From assembly GCA_903905505.1 (NCBI GenBank), contig CAIVGL010000126.1, positions 42,548-106,547 on the forward strand: 64,000 nt of DNA. Direction: 5' to 3'. Below, piece after piece: positions 33,525-42,647 of the stretch (its first letter is position 1; every line of letters starts with the position of its first letter). The position numbers and the translations under genes were made by a program. The notes below the pieces were generated by a model. The model was not told the DNA's origin and searched no databases. It saw only the letters and a program-made list of their open reading frames with translations. The DNA comes from an uncultured Bacteroidia bacterium (GTDB lineage Bacteria; Bacteroidota; Bacteroidia; Bacteroidales; Prolixibacteraceae).

Positions 33525-34346
33525 TCAGACAAAAAACTGAATCGCAAAATAAATTATAGGGGAGGCAAGTAAGATGCTGTCAAAACGATCGAGTACACCA
33601 CCGTGTCCTGGCATAAAATTACCCGAATCTTTAACTCCGATCTCACGTTTAATCATAGACTCCACAAGATCACCCAGGGTGCTTGAGACTGAAACCAGTA
33701 GTCCCATCACAGCCAAGAAGCTAAATTTATAGGTCGTGGAGAGATGTGAAAGCAGCCATGCTGCAAGGATCGTTGTTAGGATACCTCCAAAAAATCCTTC
33801 CCATGATTTCTTCGGTGATATGCGCTCAAATAATCGATGTTTTCCTAGGCTAACTCCGAATACATAAGCTCCAGAATCGTTTGACCAGACAAATAAAAAT
33901 AGGGTGATCACTAGCTCGAAGGTATATTTCAGTGCTCCGTCGACAGGCTGGAAAGCCAGGAAGTTTAAGAGTGCAAATGGAATCGAGACATACAGAATTC
34001 CAAATCCTGTTAGAGCAATATTGATTAAGGGATTACTTTTTTTGCGGTATAGCTCATACACTGAAAAGGCAAAGATGAGTGCTCCAATAAGCAAGAAATA
34101 TTTTGAGTCGAGGGCTTTTTGAGCATTGAAATAAGCGGCAACGAAAACTAAAGCACCAGTAAGCATTCCTGGGATGAACTGGGGTGAATAGCCAGCCGTT
34201 TTGCAAAGGGTGTAAAATTCGTGCAAGGCTAAGAGTGAAAGCAGCAGGAAAAGCAATCCAAAAGTAATTGCACCAAGTAAGATGGCCCCTGTCAAGACCA
34301 CAACAAATAGGAATCCCCAGATCGTGCGTAGGTGTAACTCTTTCAA
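33525..34346 (-). CDS. cdsA: Phosphatidate cytidylyltransferase
   Basis: This 273-residue membrane protein has about eight helices and the CdsA signature DSGAYVFGVSLGKHRLF followed by ISPKKSWEGFFGG, with GHGGVLDRFDSIL near the C-terminus. It makes CDP-diacylglycerol from phosphatidate and CTP, which supplies pssA two genes downstream. Its ATG lies two bases after the DUF2007 stop, and psd follows after 39 bases, supporting one transcript for the whole phospholipid pathway segment. Confidence 0.95.
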   Translation of the reverse strand: MKELHLRTIWGFLFVVVLTGAILLGAITFGLLFLLLSLLALHEFYTLCKTAGYSPQFIPGMLTGALVFVAAYFNAQKALDSKYFLLIGALIFAFSVYELYRKKSNPLINIALTGFGILYVSIPFALLNFLAFQPVDGALKYTFELVITLFLFVWSNDSGAYVFGVSLGKHRLFERISPKKSWEGFFGGILTTILAAWLLSHLSTTYKFSFLAVMGLLVSVSSTLGDLVESMIKREIGVKDSGNFMPGHGGVLDRFDSILLASPIIYFAIQFFV

Positions 34347-34348
34347 GA

Positions 34349-34552
34349 TCAGTTTAGTTGATTTAGAATCTCTTTTGCGTTTTCGACATCTGTTTCGTTT
34401 ACATAAAGCTCCACTTCGCCCATGTAAACATAGGCTGAATCTTTATGGTTTAGCACAACTGAGTCGATCTCACTGTTTGAAAGTAAGTCTTTAGCAATCG
34501 AAACAAGATATTGATCGCCCGAACTAAAGATCTTAACCCAGCCGCTTTCCAT
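34349..34552 (-). CDS. DUF2007-family small protein
   Basis: This 67-residue protein has a ferredoxin-like beta-alpha-beta pattern: VKIFSSGDQYLVSIAKDLLSNSEID then VELYVNETDVENAKEILNQL. This matches DUF2007, a putative signal-transducing or PII-like fold also found beside lipid and protease genes in other Bacteroidota. It is wedged between ftsH (10 bases) and cdsA (2 bases). Function is unknown; a regulator of the adjacent protease or cytidylyltransferase is a testable guess. Confidence 0.85.
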   Translation of the reverse strand: MESGWVKIFSSGDQYLVSIAKDLLSNSEIDSVVLNHKDSAYVYMGEVELYVNETDVENAKEILNQLN

Positions 34553-34562
34553 GGTTTACGTT

Positions 34563-36614
34563 TTAGGCTTCAGGAGCTATCTCTGCGTCCACTTTTGGAG
34601 TTTTTTTGCGGGAAGGTTTAACCGTTTCAACAGGCTCTTCTTCATCTTCCTTCTTCTTTCCCCATGGACGAACACCGAATATCTTTTCTAAGTCTTCGGT
34701 GAAAATTACTTCTCGTTCAAGAAGCAATTCAGCCAACTCTTTATGACCTTTTTTGTTTTTGCTTAAGATCTCTTTTGCGCGAACAAAAGCTACTGAGATA
34801 AGCTCTTTGATCTCAGCATCAATTAGTTCAGCTGTTTTTTCGCTGTAAGGTTTACTAAAACTATAGTCGCTTTGGCCTGATGAATCGTAGTAACTGACAT
34901 TCCCAACTTTTTCGCTCATGCCATAAACACAAACCATTGAATAGGCGGTCTTGGTAACTTTCTCCAGATCGTTTTGCGCGCCAGAAGATATTTTATTGAA
35001 TATTAGCTCTTCTGCCGCTCTTCCTCCTAAGGTTGCGCATACCTCGTCGAGCATCTGATCTTTAGTGGTGATCTGACGCTCTTCAGGTAGATACCAAGCA
35101 GCACCTAAGGCTTTACCTCGAGGCACAATGGTTACTTTTACTAGTGGATGTGCATGTTCAAGAAGCCAGCTCACTGTGGCATGTCCAGCTTCGTGATAAG
35201 CTATGATGGCTTTCTCCTCTGCTGTAATGATTTTATTCTTTTTCTCTAGTCCACCAACAATTCGGTCAACGGCATCTAGGAAGTCTTGTTTTTCAACCTT
35301 TGTCTTTTTCTTCCGAGCTGCAATTAGGGCCGCTTCGTTGCATACATTGGCGATGTCTGCACCTGAGAAACCAGGAGTCTGTTTGGCCATAAAGCCCACA
35401 TTTACATCATCTGATAAGGTCAATGGACGCAGATGCACCATGAAGATCTCTTTACGATCGACCACGTCTGGTAATTCAACATGAATCTGACGATCGAAAC
35501 GGCCAGCACGCATTAAGGCTCTGTCGAGGATGTCGGCTCTATTGGTCGCACCAAGGATGATAACTCCCGAATTGGTATCGAATCCATCCATCTCGGTTAG
35601 TAGCTGATTTAAGGTGTTTTCACGCTCATCGTTAGATCCCATATTCGGGTTTCTTCCACGAGCACGTCCTATTGCATCGATCTCATCGATAAACACAATA
35701 CACGGTGATTTTTCTTTCGCTTGCTTGAATAGGTCACGAACACGTGAAGCACCTACTCCAACAAACATCTCCACAAAGTCAGATCCTGACATTGAGAAAA
35801 ATGGTACGTCAGCTTCGCCTGCTACTGCTTTCGCAAGTAATGTTTTTCCAGTTCCTGGAGGGCCAACAAGCAAGGCGCCTTTAGGTATCTTGCCACCCAA
35901 CTTGGTATATCTTTCTGGATTTTTCAAGAACTCAACAATCTCTTCGATCTCTTGCTTAGCCTCTGCTAATCCAGCAACTTCTTTAAATGTGGTGCTAACT
36001 CTTGACTCTTTATCGAAGATCTTAGCTTGTGATTTCCCAACATTGAAAATATTTCCACCTGAACCGCCTCCTTTGCTCATTCTACGGAAGACCCAGAACC
36101 AAATGCCTAATAGCAATAGTGGAAAAAATAACCAACTTAAAATCTCACTGAAATAGTCATGACGGATCTCGTAGGTTAAGGTGACCTTCGCATTTTCGCC
36201 AAATTCTGCTTGAGCACTTTCGAGATTTTTCTCAAAAACATCGATCGAGCCAATGGTAAAGAAAAAATGAGGTCCTATTTTGGCTGGAGCACTCAAGCCC
36301 TGCGTGAACTTATTTTTGTATTTCTCGTACGAAGCCTCTTTGAGGAAGATATCAGATTGTGATTTATTAACGACCACAATCTTTTCCACGTCACCATTCT
36401 TAAGCATCGTGTTTTTTACCTCCTGCCAGCTTGTTTCTACTGGTGTCCCACCTGAGGTGAAATATTGAATAGCAAAGATTGCAATCAACAATATCCCATA
36501 AACATACATAGGATTAAAGCGAGGTGCAGGTTTTTGCCCCATTGCGGATGGTTTTTTCGGATCAGTAGGTTTGTTGTTTCCTACATTGTTCGTCGGTGTA
36601 TTTTTTTTTGCCAT
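34563..36614 (-). CDS. ftsH: ATP-dependent zinc metalloprotease FtsH
   Basis: The start is placed at ATG 36614 ([19 protein letters not shown]), giving 683 residues; the open frame extends to 36710 but would overlap rsfS. Two membrane helices ([18 protein letters not shown] and [16 protein letters not shown]) flank a periplasmic domain. The AAA domain has Walker [17 protein letters not shown], Walker [12 protein letters not shown] and the second region of homology [20 protein letters not shown]. The zinc site is HEAGH (474-478). FtsH degrades membrane and regulatory proteins, including LpxC in some Gram-negatives. It begins 7 bases after rsfS. Confidence 0.97.
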   Translation of the reverse strand: MAKKNTPTNNVGNNKPTDPKKPSAMGQKPAPRFNPMYVYGILLIAIFAIQYFTSGGTPVETSWQEVKNTMLKNGDVEKIVVVNKSQSDIFLKEASYEKYKNKFTQGLSAPAKIGPHFFFTIGSIDVFEKNLESAQAEFGENAKVTLTYEIRHDYFSEILSWLFFPLLLLGIWFWVFRRMSKGGGSGGNIFNVGKSQAKIFDKESRVSTTFKEVAGLAEAKQEIEEIVEFLKNPERYTKLGGKIPKGALLVGPPGTGKTLLAKAVAGEADVPFFSMSGSDFVEMFVGVGASRVRDLFKQAKEKSPCIVFIDEIDAIGRARGRNPNMGSNDERENTLNQLLTEMDGFDTNSGVIILGATNRADILDRALMRAGRFDRQIHVELPDVVDRKEIFMVHLRPLTLSDDVNVGFMAKQTPGFSGADIANVCNEAALIAARKKKTKVEKQDFLDAVDRIVGGLEKKNKIITAEEKAIIAYHEAGHATVSWLLEHAHPLVKVTIVPRGKALGAAWYLPEERQITTKDQMLDEVCATLGGRAAEELIFNKISSGAQNDLEKVTKTAYSMVCVYGMSEKVGNVSYYDSSGQSDYSFSKPYSEKTAELIDAEIKELISVAFVRAKEILSKNKKGHKELAELLLEREVIFTEDLEKIFGVRPWGKKKEDEEEPVETVKPSRKKTPKVDAEIAPEA

Positions 36615-36621
36615 AGTTGTA

Positions 36622-36999
36622 TTAAATATCAGCTTCAATTGTATTAATTTTTCCGTCAGCCCACAAATTCTCAAGATCGTATAACTTTCGGATTGGCTCT
36701 TGAAAAACATGAACCATAATATTAGAATAGTCTAGTAAAATCCATTCTGCTTGAGTATAACCATCATGACGCCAAACTGGTTCATTTTTCAACTCTTCTA
36801 CAGTTTCCTCAACCGAATGGGCAATGGCATCAACATGTGTGTTTGACGTGCCATGGCAAATGATATAATGATCGCACTCGGAGTTGTTAATTTCTTGAAG
36901 ATCAATATCAATAATGTCAAGACCTTTTTTTCGTTTGATCCCCTCGACAATAGCTTGAACTAAATCTAAAGAACCAATGCTAATGGCAGTTTTTACCAT
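36622..36999 (-). CDS. rsfS: Ribosomal silencing factor RsfS
   Basis: This 125-residue protein belongs to the Iojap/RsfS family: IEGIKRKKGLDIIDIDLQEI, CDHYIICHGTSNTHVDAIA and WILLDYSNIMVHVFQEPIRKLYDLENLW. RsfS binds ribosomal protein L14 and blocks subunit joining when nutrients are low. It is the first gene of the rsfS-ftsH-DUF2007-cdsA-psd-pssA string and has a perfect -7 box 18 bases upstream. Confidence 0.95.
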   Translation of the reverse strand: MVKTAISIGSLDLVQAIVEGIKRKKGLDIIDIDLQEINNSECDHYIICHGTSNTHVDAIAHSVEETVEELKNEPVWRHDGYTQAEWILLDYSNIMVHVFQEPIRKLYDLENLWADGKINTIEADI

Positions 37000-37016
37000 G
37001 TAAATATTTTATAGTA

Positions 37017-37024
37017 CAAAGATA
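37017..37024 (-). promoter_or_regulatory. -7 box of the rsfS-ftsH-lipid operon
   Basis: TATCTTTG on the minus strand matches TAnnTTTG, 18 bases before the rsfS ATG. No -33 TTG is evident. Confidence 0.55.
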
Positions 37025-37116
37025 ATTTAATTGTTCGATTGATAAATAAAAGATTCAGGAGGTTATCTTATTAAATAATATATTTTACTTTGACCTTCTT
37101 AACTTAGTAACCCAGC

Positions 37117-37860
37117 ATGAAAAGAATAATTGGATCAACCATTCAGCAGATTTCTTCTATCGATTCAACCAATAATTATGCCGCAGCTCAATTGCTGACA
37201 AAAAGTCTGCCTGAAGGTTTTGTGGTCGTTGCGAATAGTCAGAATGTCGGTAGGGGACAAGGTCAGAATGCATGGGAGAGCGAGCCAGGCAAGAACCTCA
37301 CTTTTAGCGTCGTGCTCTATCCTGAGTTTTTAGAGATTAGTAAGCAGTTTGGGCTTTCAAAGGTTATCTCGCTGGGCGTTCTTGATTTTCTGCTTCTCCT
37401 CGATGTTAAAGCATCGGTAAAATGGCCGAATGATATTTATCTAGGTGATAAAAAGGTGGCTGGTATTTTGATTGAAAATTCGATTCGAGAATCCAAAATA
37501 AGCTCTGCAATTGTCGGCATTGGATTAAACATCAATCAGCAAATCTTTACTAGCAATGCTCCAAATCCAGTATCACTAAGTCAGTATACGGACAAAACCT
37601 ATTCGTTGGAAGAGACACTGAATCAGTTGTGCGCTTGTTTAGATGATCGTTATCAGCAGCTTATTCAGAAAGATTTTGGTTCCATCGATAACGATTATTT
37701 AACGAATCTCTATCGGTTCGGTCTTTGGAGTGATTATTCTGATCAGGAGGGTGATTTTGAAGGTCGAATCTTAGGTGTTGATAAAATAGGACAATTGGAG
37801 ATTGAGAAACGATCAGGTGAGATCATGAAATACCAATTTAAAGAGGTCGTCTTTAAGTAA
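37117..37860 (+). CDS. birA: Biotin--[acetyl-CoA-carboxylase] ligase, catalytic form
   Basis: This 247-residue protein has the biotin ligase motifs SIDSTNNYAAAQLL, QNVGRGQGQNAWESEPGKNL (the GRGxxxxxW biotinoyl-AMP loop), VKWPNDIYLGDKKVAGILIE and VGIGLNIN, with a C-terminal SH3-like domain. The N-terminal DNA-binding HTH of E. coli BirA is absent, so it is an enzyme only and not a bio repressor. It biotinylates the carrier protein of biotin carboxylases. It is divergent from rsfS. Confidence 0.95.
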   Translation: MKRIIGSTIQQISSIDSTNNYAAAQLLTKSLPEGFVVVANSQNVGRGQGQNAWESEPGKNLTFSVVLYPEFLEISKQFGLSKVISLGVLDFLLLLDVKASVKWPNDIYLGDKKVAGILIENSIRESKISSAIVGIGLNINQQIFTSNAPNPVSLSQYTDKTYSLEETLNQLCACLDDRYQQLIQKDFGSIDNDYLTNLYRFGLWSDYSDQEGDFEGRILGVDKIGQLEIEKRSGEIMKYQFKEVVFK

Positions 37861-37895
37861 TTTTAGAGTTGATGATTGAGGTGGAGCGACTGTTC

Positions 37896-38375
37896 TCATG
37901 GAATCGACAACGGCTCTTCTGGATAGTTTATTCGGGTCAGCGACTCGGCAATTTGATCCACTCCGGATTTTAAATGTTTGCCGATAATCATTTTAATCAT
38001 CGGATTTAAATCGGCATGAAGCGTGATTTTTATTTTGCAGGTACGTTCCGCTAATGGCAAGAGCTGAATCCAACAGTGTACTTCAAAAGGTAAGGCCTTG
38101 CTGCCAGCTAGCTTGATGAGTTTTGATGGTTCACGTTCAATGATTTGAACTCCAACTTGTCCAAGTGGGCTAATCGAGAAGCTGCATTCATCTTCAGTCG
38201 CACTGAAATTATCGAGCTTAACATCTGGCGTATTGGGGTATTGTTTTTTCAGCTCTTCAAAACGATTTGTATCGAACAAAGGCTCGAGATTTTTCAGGTT
38301 GGCGAGGTGGTTGTAGACAGATTCTTGCGAGCATGCGATGATTTTGACCTCGCTGTCATATTTTTCAATACCCAT
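37896..38375 (-). CDS. SRPBCC (START-like) domain protein
   Basis: This 159-residue protein fits the helix-grip fold: an N-terminal strand and helix (SEVKIIACSQESVYNHLANLKNLEPLF), central strands (FSISPLGQVGVQIIEREPSK), and a long C-terminal helix (MIKMIIGKHLKSGVDQIAESL). These small proteins bind hydrophobic ligands, but no ligand can be predicted. It lies downstream of pyrE on the same strand with a gap of about 110 bases. Confidence 0.78.
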   Translation of the reverse strand: MGIEKYDSEVKIIACSQESVYNHLANLKNLEPLFDTNRFEELKKQYPNTPDVKLDNFSATEDECSFSISPLGQVGVQIIEREPSKLIKLAGSKALPFEVHCWIQLLPLAERTCKIKITLHADLNPMIKMIIGKHLKSGVDQIAESLTRINYPEEPLSIP

Positions 38376-38485
38376 TTAGCTTTTTTCAAAGGTTAAGCTC
38401 AACATGCGATGTCATCTGAGCCTAGAAATTTCATTTGGTATAGATTTTCTATACCAAAAAACGGTTGATGTGCGATGCCGGATTG

Positions 38486-39118
38486 CTATCTGCCCCAGGT
38501 GTCAGGACTTTTTCTCCAGTTGTTCAGACTTTCGAGTTGAGCATCACTAATCTCGCCGGTGTCATGCGCAAGCTTAAGTAAGACATTGTAATTACTCAAG
38601 GTTGTTAATTCGATATCGGCATCTTTGAAGTTCTGAGCGGCCAGTGGGAAGTTGTAGGTGAAAATAGCGAGCATCCCCAAAACCTCTGCGCCAAAATTAC
38701 GAATGGCGTCTGCCGCACTTATCGAACTACCACCTGTTGAGATTAAGTCTTCGATAATCACAACTTTTGTCCCTGGTTGAATATCACCTTCAATAAGATT
38801 TTCTAATCCGTGTCCTTTGGGTTTCGACCGGACATAAATAAACGGCAATCCTAATGCTTCTGCCACTAACGCACCATGAGCAATTGCACCGGTAGCAACT
38901 CCAGCTACAGCTTCAGCATGAGGGTATTTTTCACGAACTAATTTAACAAATTCACTACAGATAAAAGTCCGTGTTTCTGGAAAAGATAACACCTTGCGGT
39001 TGTCACAATAAATGGGAGATTTCCATCCTGATGCCCACGTAAACGGGATGTCAGGTTGTATCTTAATGGTATTTATTGCTAGTAAACGTCTGGCAACCTC
39101 GACTTGTGAATTTTCCAT
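38486..39118 (-). CDS. pyrE: Orotate phosphoribosyltransferase
   Basis: The start is placed at ATG 39118 (MENSQVEVARRLLAI), giving 210 residues; the longer frame to 39169 runs through the promoter. Motifs are WASGWKSPIYCDNRKVLSFP, AVAGVATGAIAHGALVAE, YVRSKPKGHGLENLIEG and the PRPP loop VVIIEDLISTGGSS. It makes orotidine 5'-phosphate in pyrimidine synthesis. Confidence 0.95.
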   Translation of the reverse strand: MENSQVEVARRLLAINTIKIQPDIPFTWASGWKSPIYCDNRKVLSFPETRTFICSEFVKLVREKYPHAEAVAGVATGAIAHGALVAEALGLPFIYVRSKPKGHGLENLIEGDIQPGTKVVIIEDLISTGGSSISAADAIRNFGAEVLGMLAIFTYNFPLAAQNFKDADIELTTLSNYNVLLKLAHDTGEISDAQLESLNNWRKSPDTWGR

Positions 39119-39141
39119 AATAGTAGTTTTTATTGTTGATG

Positions 39142-39149
39142 CAAAAGTA
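39142..39149 (-). promoter_or_regulatory. -7 box of pyrE
   Basis: TACTTTTG on the minus strand matches TAnnTTTG, 24 bases before the ATG at 39118, and it excludes the longer reading frame as the start. Confidence 0.55.
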
Positions 39150-39256
39150 AGAAGAATTTTCAGTTTCATCTAATCGAGATTTTGATAATTCAAGATTGAA
39201 AAGTGAAATTTCAGATGTGGGATTTGGAACTTAAAAGCCTTAGTCTCTGACTGCCA

Positions 39257-40696
39257 TTATTTTGTCGATGGGATTGTTTTTTGAGATGCCGGCTGAATAA
39301 ATTTAAAATGCGAATCACGGAGGATCTTTAAAAATACGGGTTCAAATCCATGTGATGGAGAGGGTGCTTGAGCGAGAAGAAGCGTTTGGTCTGGCGAAAT
39401 AAGAAAAAAGGCTGGGGTTAAGGTGGCATTGTAATCGAGTTTAACTTGTTCTTGTTTGGCTCCATTTAGTAATTCCCATTTATACCCCTTTCCCTTCCAG
39501 AGGTTTATTGAAGTATCAAAATTTTCATCCAACGAGATCGCCAATACGGTTAGCGCTGGATTTAACTTTCGGTGTATCGAAATAATAGAGTCGAGTTCCA
39601 TTTGACAGTCGTGACTCTTGCTGTTGAAAAATGCCAGGTAGACAAATTTACCTTTAAACTGCTCTAGGCTGGTCGGCTTATTCTGTATGTTGGGAAGCTT
39701 AAATGTTGGTGCTTTGGCTCCGATAGCTAGTTTGGTGAGTTTGATATAAATCTGCTCGGCAACTGATTTTGCAACGGATCCTATCGCACTGTGCCTAGCC
39801 TGATCAATCCCTTTGAGAAGCCCCGTCTTATTAAAACTCCCCGTGTAATAGCCATCGTAAAGTCCTTTGAGAATAGCTAATTCTGCAACTTCCTGAGCGT
39901 AACCTTTAGTCTTGTAAAAAGCAACCAGTTTATCGAATTGACCACCGTTTATGAAGGGTATAATAGAGCTATTTTTTTGGTTCTGCGACTGCTTCCGTAG
40001 ACAGTCAGTAAAGATAGTCTCAAAGGCTTTTTGAAAGGTTGGATGTTCAATGTCTAGGTTCTTAGACTGAAAATATTTCGAAACAAGAAAGTCTGTATTA
40101 TCTTGATTTACCGAATTTTCTAATTCAAAATAAGAATACTTTTTTACGTTTTTAAAATAAGAATTCTGAATTGATTCATATTTCTGGTCTAGGCGACTGA
40201 TGATCTGATCTGCGGTTGCTTTAGATTTGAGTTGGTAGATTTGCGCTGAATTTTTACTGAATTCGGTGTTGTAATCAGAGAGAAAAGCTCGCACCGAAAA
40301 ATTTAAATCTTTAGGGTCTTTGTTGAGTATCCCAAACCAAAATAAGGTGGGTTTAAAATAGATGCTTTTCGCTTCTTCGTTTGATCTAGGTGTATAGGGT
40401 GGAAGTTGGATCGTGTATTTTTCTCCGGGCTCTAAAATCATGGTGCCGCAGTGTTTTTCTAGATCACATCTGATCTCAACGGTTTTTTTTAGGGTTATTT
40501 CGAATGCAAATTTACCATCGTTGCCAATGGTGGTGGTGGCGAGTACTTGTTTTTGATTTAGGATTGGATCTGAAATCGAATAAAAGGTGATCTTCCTTTT
40601 GGCGTAATCTAGGGCGGTGCCACTAATTTTTGTCGGTTGCGCTATAGCTGTGGCTAGCTCAATACAAATAACGAACGTGAAAAGAAGAAAACGCAT
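39257..40696 (-). CDS. Exported TlpA/AhpC-like thioredoxin-fold protein without CXXC
   Basis: The start is placed at ATG 40696, giving 479 residues with a signal peptide (MRFLLFTFVICIELATAIA); an upstream TTG would overlap coaD. The N-terminal half is beta-rich, as in DUF4369-type domains. The C-terminal 140 residues form a thioredoxin-like domain starting IGAKAPTFKLPNIQNKPTSL. At the place of the CXXC is FFNSKSHDCQMELDSI, leaving one cysteine. The cis-Pro is kept in ATLTPAFFLI. So a classical dithiol role is unlikely. A binding or structural role, or a one-Cys peroxidase, remains possible. It follows coaD by 20 bases. Confidence 0.82.
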   Translation of the reverse strand: MRFLLFTFVICIELATAIAQPTKISGTALDYAKRKITFYSISDPILNQKQVLATTTIGNDGKFAFEITLKKTVEIRCDLEKHCGTMILEPGEKYTIQLPPYTPRSNEEAKSIYFKPTLFWFGILNKDPKDLNFSVRAFLSDYNTEFSKNSAQIYQLKSKATADQIISRLDQKYESIQNSYFKNVKKYSYFELENSVNQDNTDFLVSKYFQSKNLDIEHPTFQKAFETIFTDCLRKQSQNQKNSSIIPFINGGQFDKLVAFYKTKGYAQEVAELAILKGLYDGYYTGSFNKTGLLKGIDQARHSAIGSVAKSVAEQIYIKLTKLAIGAKAPTFKLPNIQNKPTSLEQFKGKFVYLAFFNSKSHDCQMELDSIISIHRKLNPALTVLAISLDENFDTSINLWKGKGYKWELLNGAKQEQVKLDYNATLTPAFFLISPDQTLLLAQAPSPSHGFEPVFLKILRDSHFKFIQPASQKTIPSTK

Positions 40697-40716
40697 GGCT
40701 ATAGCGAAATATGTAC

Positions 40717-41193
40717 TCAATCTTCGTAAAACTCTGAAATGTCAATGCAAGCAGGTAGAAATTGACTTGCATCACCTTTATGTAATAAGATATCACGAAC
40801 AATGGTAGACGAAATAGCGGTCGTTTCGGGTGTGGTTAATAGAAATACGGTCTCAATCTCGGGACGCATATCTTTATTTATTTGTGCGATGGCGCGCTCA
40901 TATTCAAAGTCTGCCGATGTTCTTAGGCCTCTTAAGATATATTGGGCATTGACTAGTTTGCAAAAATCAATGGTTAATCCTTCAAATTTAGCTACCGTTA
41001 TCTCAGGGTCATTTTTAAAAACACGGTTGATCCATTCTTCCCTTTTTTCTAGTGGATAATAGGGTTGTTTATTCGAATTGTACCCAATCATCACGATAAT
41101 CTGGTCAAACATTGGTAATGCTCGCCGAATGATTGATTCATGACCACGTGTAAATGGATCGAATGAGCCTGGAAATATGGCAACTCTATTCAT
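40717..41193 (-). CDS. coaD: Phosphopantetheine adenylyltransferase
   Basis: This 158-residue protein shows the nucleotidyltransferase start VAIFPGSFDPFTRGHESIIRR (a TxGH-type motif, TRGH), YILRGLRTSADFEYERAIAQ, and ISSTIVRDIL near the C-terminus. It catalyses the penultimate step of coenzyme A synthesis. A -7 box lies 19 bases before the ATG, and the TlpA-like gene follows downstream. Confidence 0.96.
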   Translation of the reverse strand: MNRVAIFPGSFDPFTRGHESIIRRALPMFDQIIVMIGYNSNKQPYYPLEKREEWINRVFKNDPEITVAKFEGLTIDFCKLVNAQYILRGLRTSADFEYERAIAQINKDMRPEIETVFLLTTPETTAISSTIVRDILLHKGDASQFLPACIDISEFYED

Positions 41194-41211
41194 AACGAAA
41201 GATTTATGTTA

Positions 41212-41219
41212 CAAAAATA
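41212..41219 (-). promoter_or_regulatory. -7 box of coaD
   Basis: TATTTTTG on the minus strand matches TAnnTTTG, 19 bases before the ATG; a TTG lies 15 bases further upstream. Confidence 0.5.
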
Positions 41220-41337
41220 AGAAGAATTATCTGACAATCTATCCTTTTCGGCTGGCTGCCTGATTTGTGCTCGGTTTTTAGGCTGTTTCTTTCTTTAATT
41301 GTTCTGGTTTTTGTAATTTAGGCGTATTAACTGCAAG

Positions 41338-42600
41338 ATGATCGAACGCGATGTTATTGGGATATTTGGCAAGATGAATTCGGGGAAGAGTTCATTGATG
41401 AACTTGTTAACGCAGCAAGAAACCTCTATTGTTGACTCAGCGCCCGGGACAACAGCCGATAGTAAAATAGCTATGATCGAATTGCATGGCTTAGGTCCAG
41501 TGAAGCTAATAGATACCGCAGGCTTCGATGAGCAGAGTGCTCTCGGTGACAAAAAACGGAATAAGATCCACGCGGCACTGAAGGAATGCGACCTGGTCTT
41601 GCTCGTTATAGATCCTTCTAAAACAGCACTCGATGCTGAATTGAGGCTCGTCAATCAAGCTTACGAAACCGATAAGCAGATAGTTCTGGTTTTTAACCTA
41701 TTCGATGACGGCGACAAGACACAAATTGAGGAGATTAAATTAAAAGTTGGTCAATTGGGTCATTTCCCAGCAATCGTTTTGCGAGCGATTGACCCTCAAG
41801 CCAGAAATCTTTTGCTCCCATTTCTAATTCAAAATTATATCCCCCGAAATCTAGCTGTCGATTTGTTGCCTTTTGTGGAGCGTGAAGAGTTTTATATTTT
41901 AAATATCCCGATGGATGAAGAGACTCCGGTAGAGCGTTACCTTAGGCCACAAGCTATGGCTGAAGCGTGTATCACTCGGAAATGGGCCTATCCCGTTTCG
42001 TACCGTATGGATCTTGAAAAGGCAAGGGGTGGAGATCGGTTTGAAAAGGTTAGGTGGGATGTTTTCTTGGCAAGTTTCAAGAAGAAACCTAAAGCAATCA
42101 TCACCGATTCTCAAGCTATTGATATCATATCAGTTTGGGCGCCAGATGATATTCTGGTAACCACTTTCTCCATCATGATGATTAATTACACAAGTCTTGC
42201 GCGACTTGAGGGCTTTGTAAAAGGGATTGAGGCTTTAAAAACTGTTAGGCCTGGCGATGAAGTTTTAATTGCGGAAGCATGTAATCACTCTCGAATAAAA
42301 GAAGATATAGGAACGGTTCAGATTCCTAAACTAATTGAAAAATTATATCCAGGTGTTGCTGTCAAACATGCGTTTGGTCGTGAGATGTTTGATAATTTCG
42401 ATTTTAGTCGCGTTAAACTTGTCGTTCATTGTGGTGGATGCATGATCTCAAATCAGCGCATGGCTGCTAGACTAAGAGATCTGGATCGTCTTGGTATTCC
42501 AATTACGAATTATGGAATCTTTTTGGCTCTCATGCAGGGTGAAGAGGTGTTGCATCGAGTTGTGGCGCCATGGGTTAATCAGAACGAACGAATTCGTTAG
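41338..42600 (+). CDS. hydF: [FeFe]-hydrogenase H-cluster maturation GTPase HydF
   Basis: This 420-residue protein has an N-terminal Era/TrmE-like GTPase domain with P-loop GKMNSGKSS (11-19), switch DSAPGTTAD and DTAGF. A dimerisation domain follows. The C-terminal cluster-binding domain carries C315-x-H317 and C365-xx-C368 (EACNHSR and VVHCGGCM), the CxHx46-53CxxC signature of HydF. It is the scaffold on which the 2Fe subcluster is built before transfer to the hydrogenase. HydE, HydG and the hydrogenase are not in this window. The 42648 gene follows after 47 bases. Confidence 0.95.
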   Translation: MIERDVIGIFGKMNSGKSSLMNLLTQQETSIVDSAPGTTADSKIAMIELHGLGPVKLIDTAGFDEQSALGDKKRNKIHAALKECDLVLLVIDPSKTALDAELRLVNQAYETDKQIVLVFNLFDDGDKTQIEEIKLKVGQLGHFPAIVLRAIDPQARNLLLPFLIQNYIPRNLAVDLLPFVEREEFYILNIPMDEETPVERYLRPQAMAEACITRKWAYPVSYRMDLEKARGGDRFEKVRWDVFLASFKKKPKAIITDSQAIDIISVWAPDDILVTTFSIMMINYTSLARLEGFVKGIEALKTVRPGDEVLIAEACNHSRIKEDIGTVQIPKLIEKLYPGVAVKHAFGREMFDNFDFSRVKLVVHCGGCMISNQRMAARLRDLDRLGIPITNYGIFLALMQGEEVLHRVVAPWVNQNERIR

Positions 42601-42647
42601 TTTCGATTTGAAATTTAACTTACTTTGCAAGGTAAGAGATCTCTAAA

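Noticed and set aside
35614..36156. 180-residue plus-strand open frame opposite ftsH
   Set aside because: It is the complement of conserved AAA-domain codons; no independent signal or family.
36615..36710. Extended FtsH N-terminus
   Set aside because: It would overlap the end of rsfS by about 90 bases; MAKKNT at 36614 lies 7 bases after the rsfS stop and fits the family.
39119..39169. Extended PyrE N-terminus
   Set aside because: The -7 box at 39142-39149 lies within it, and MENSQVE gives the family length.
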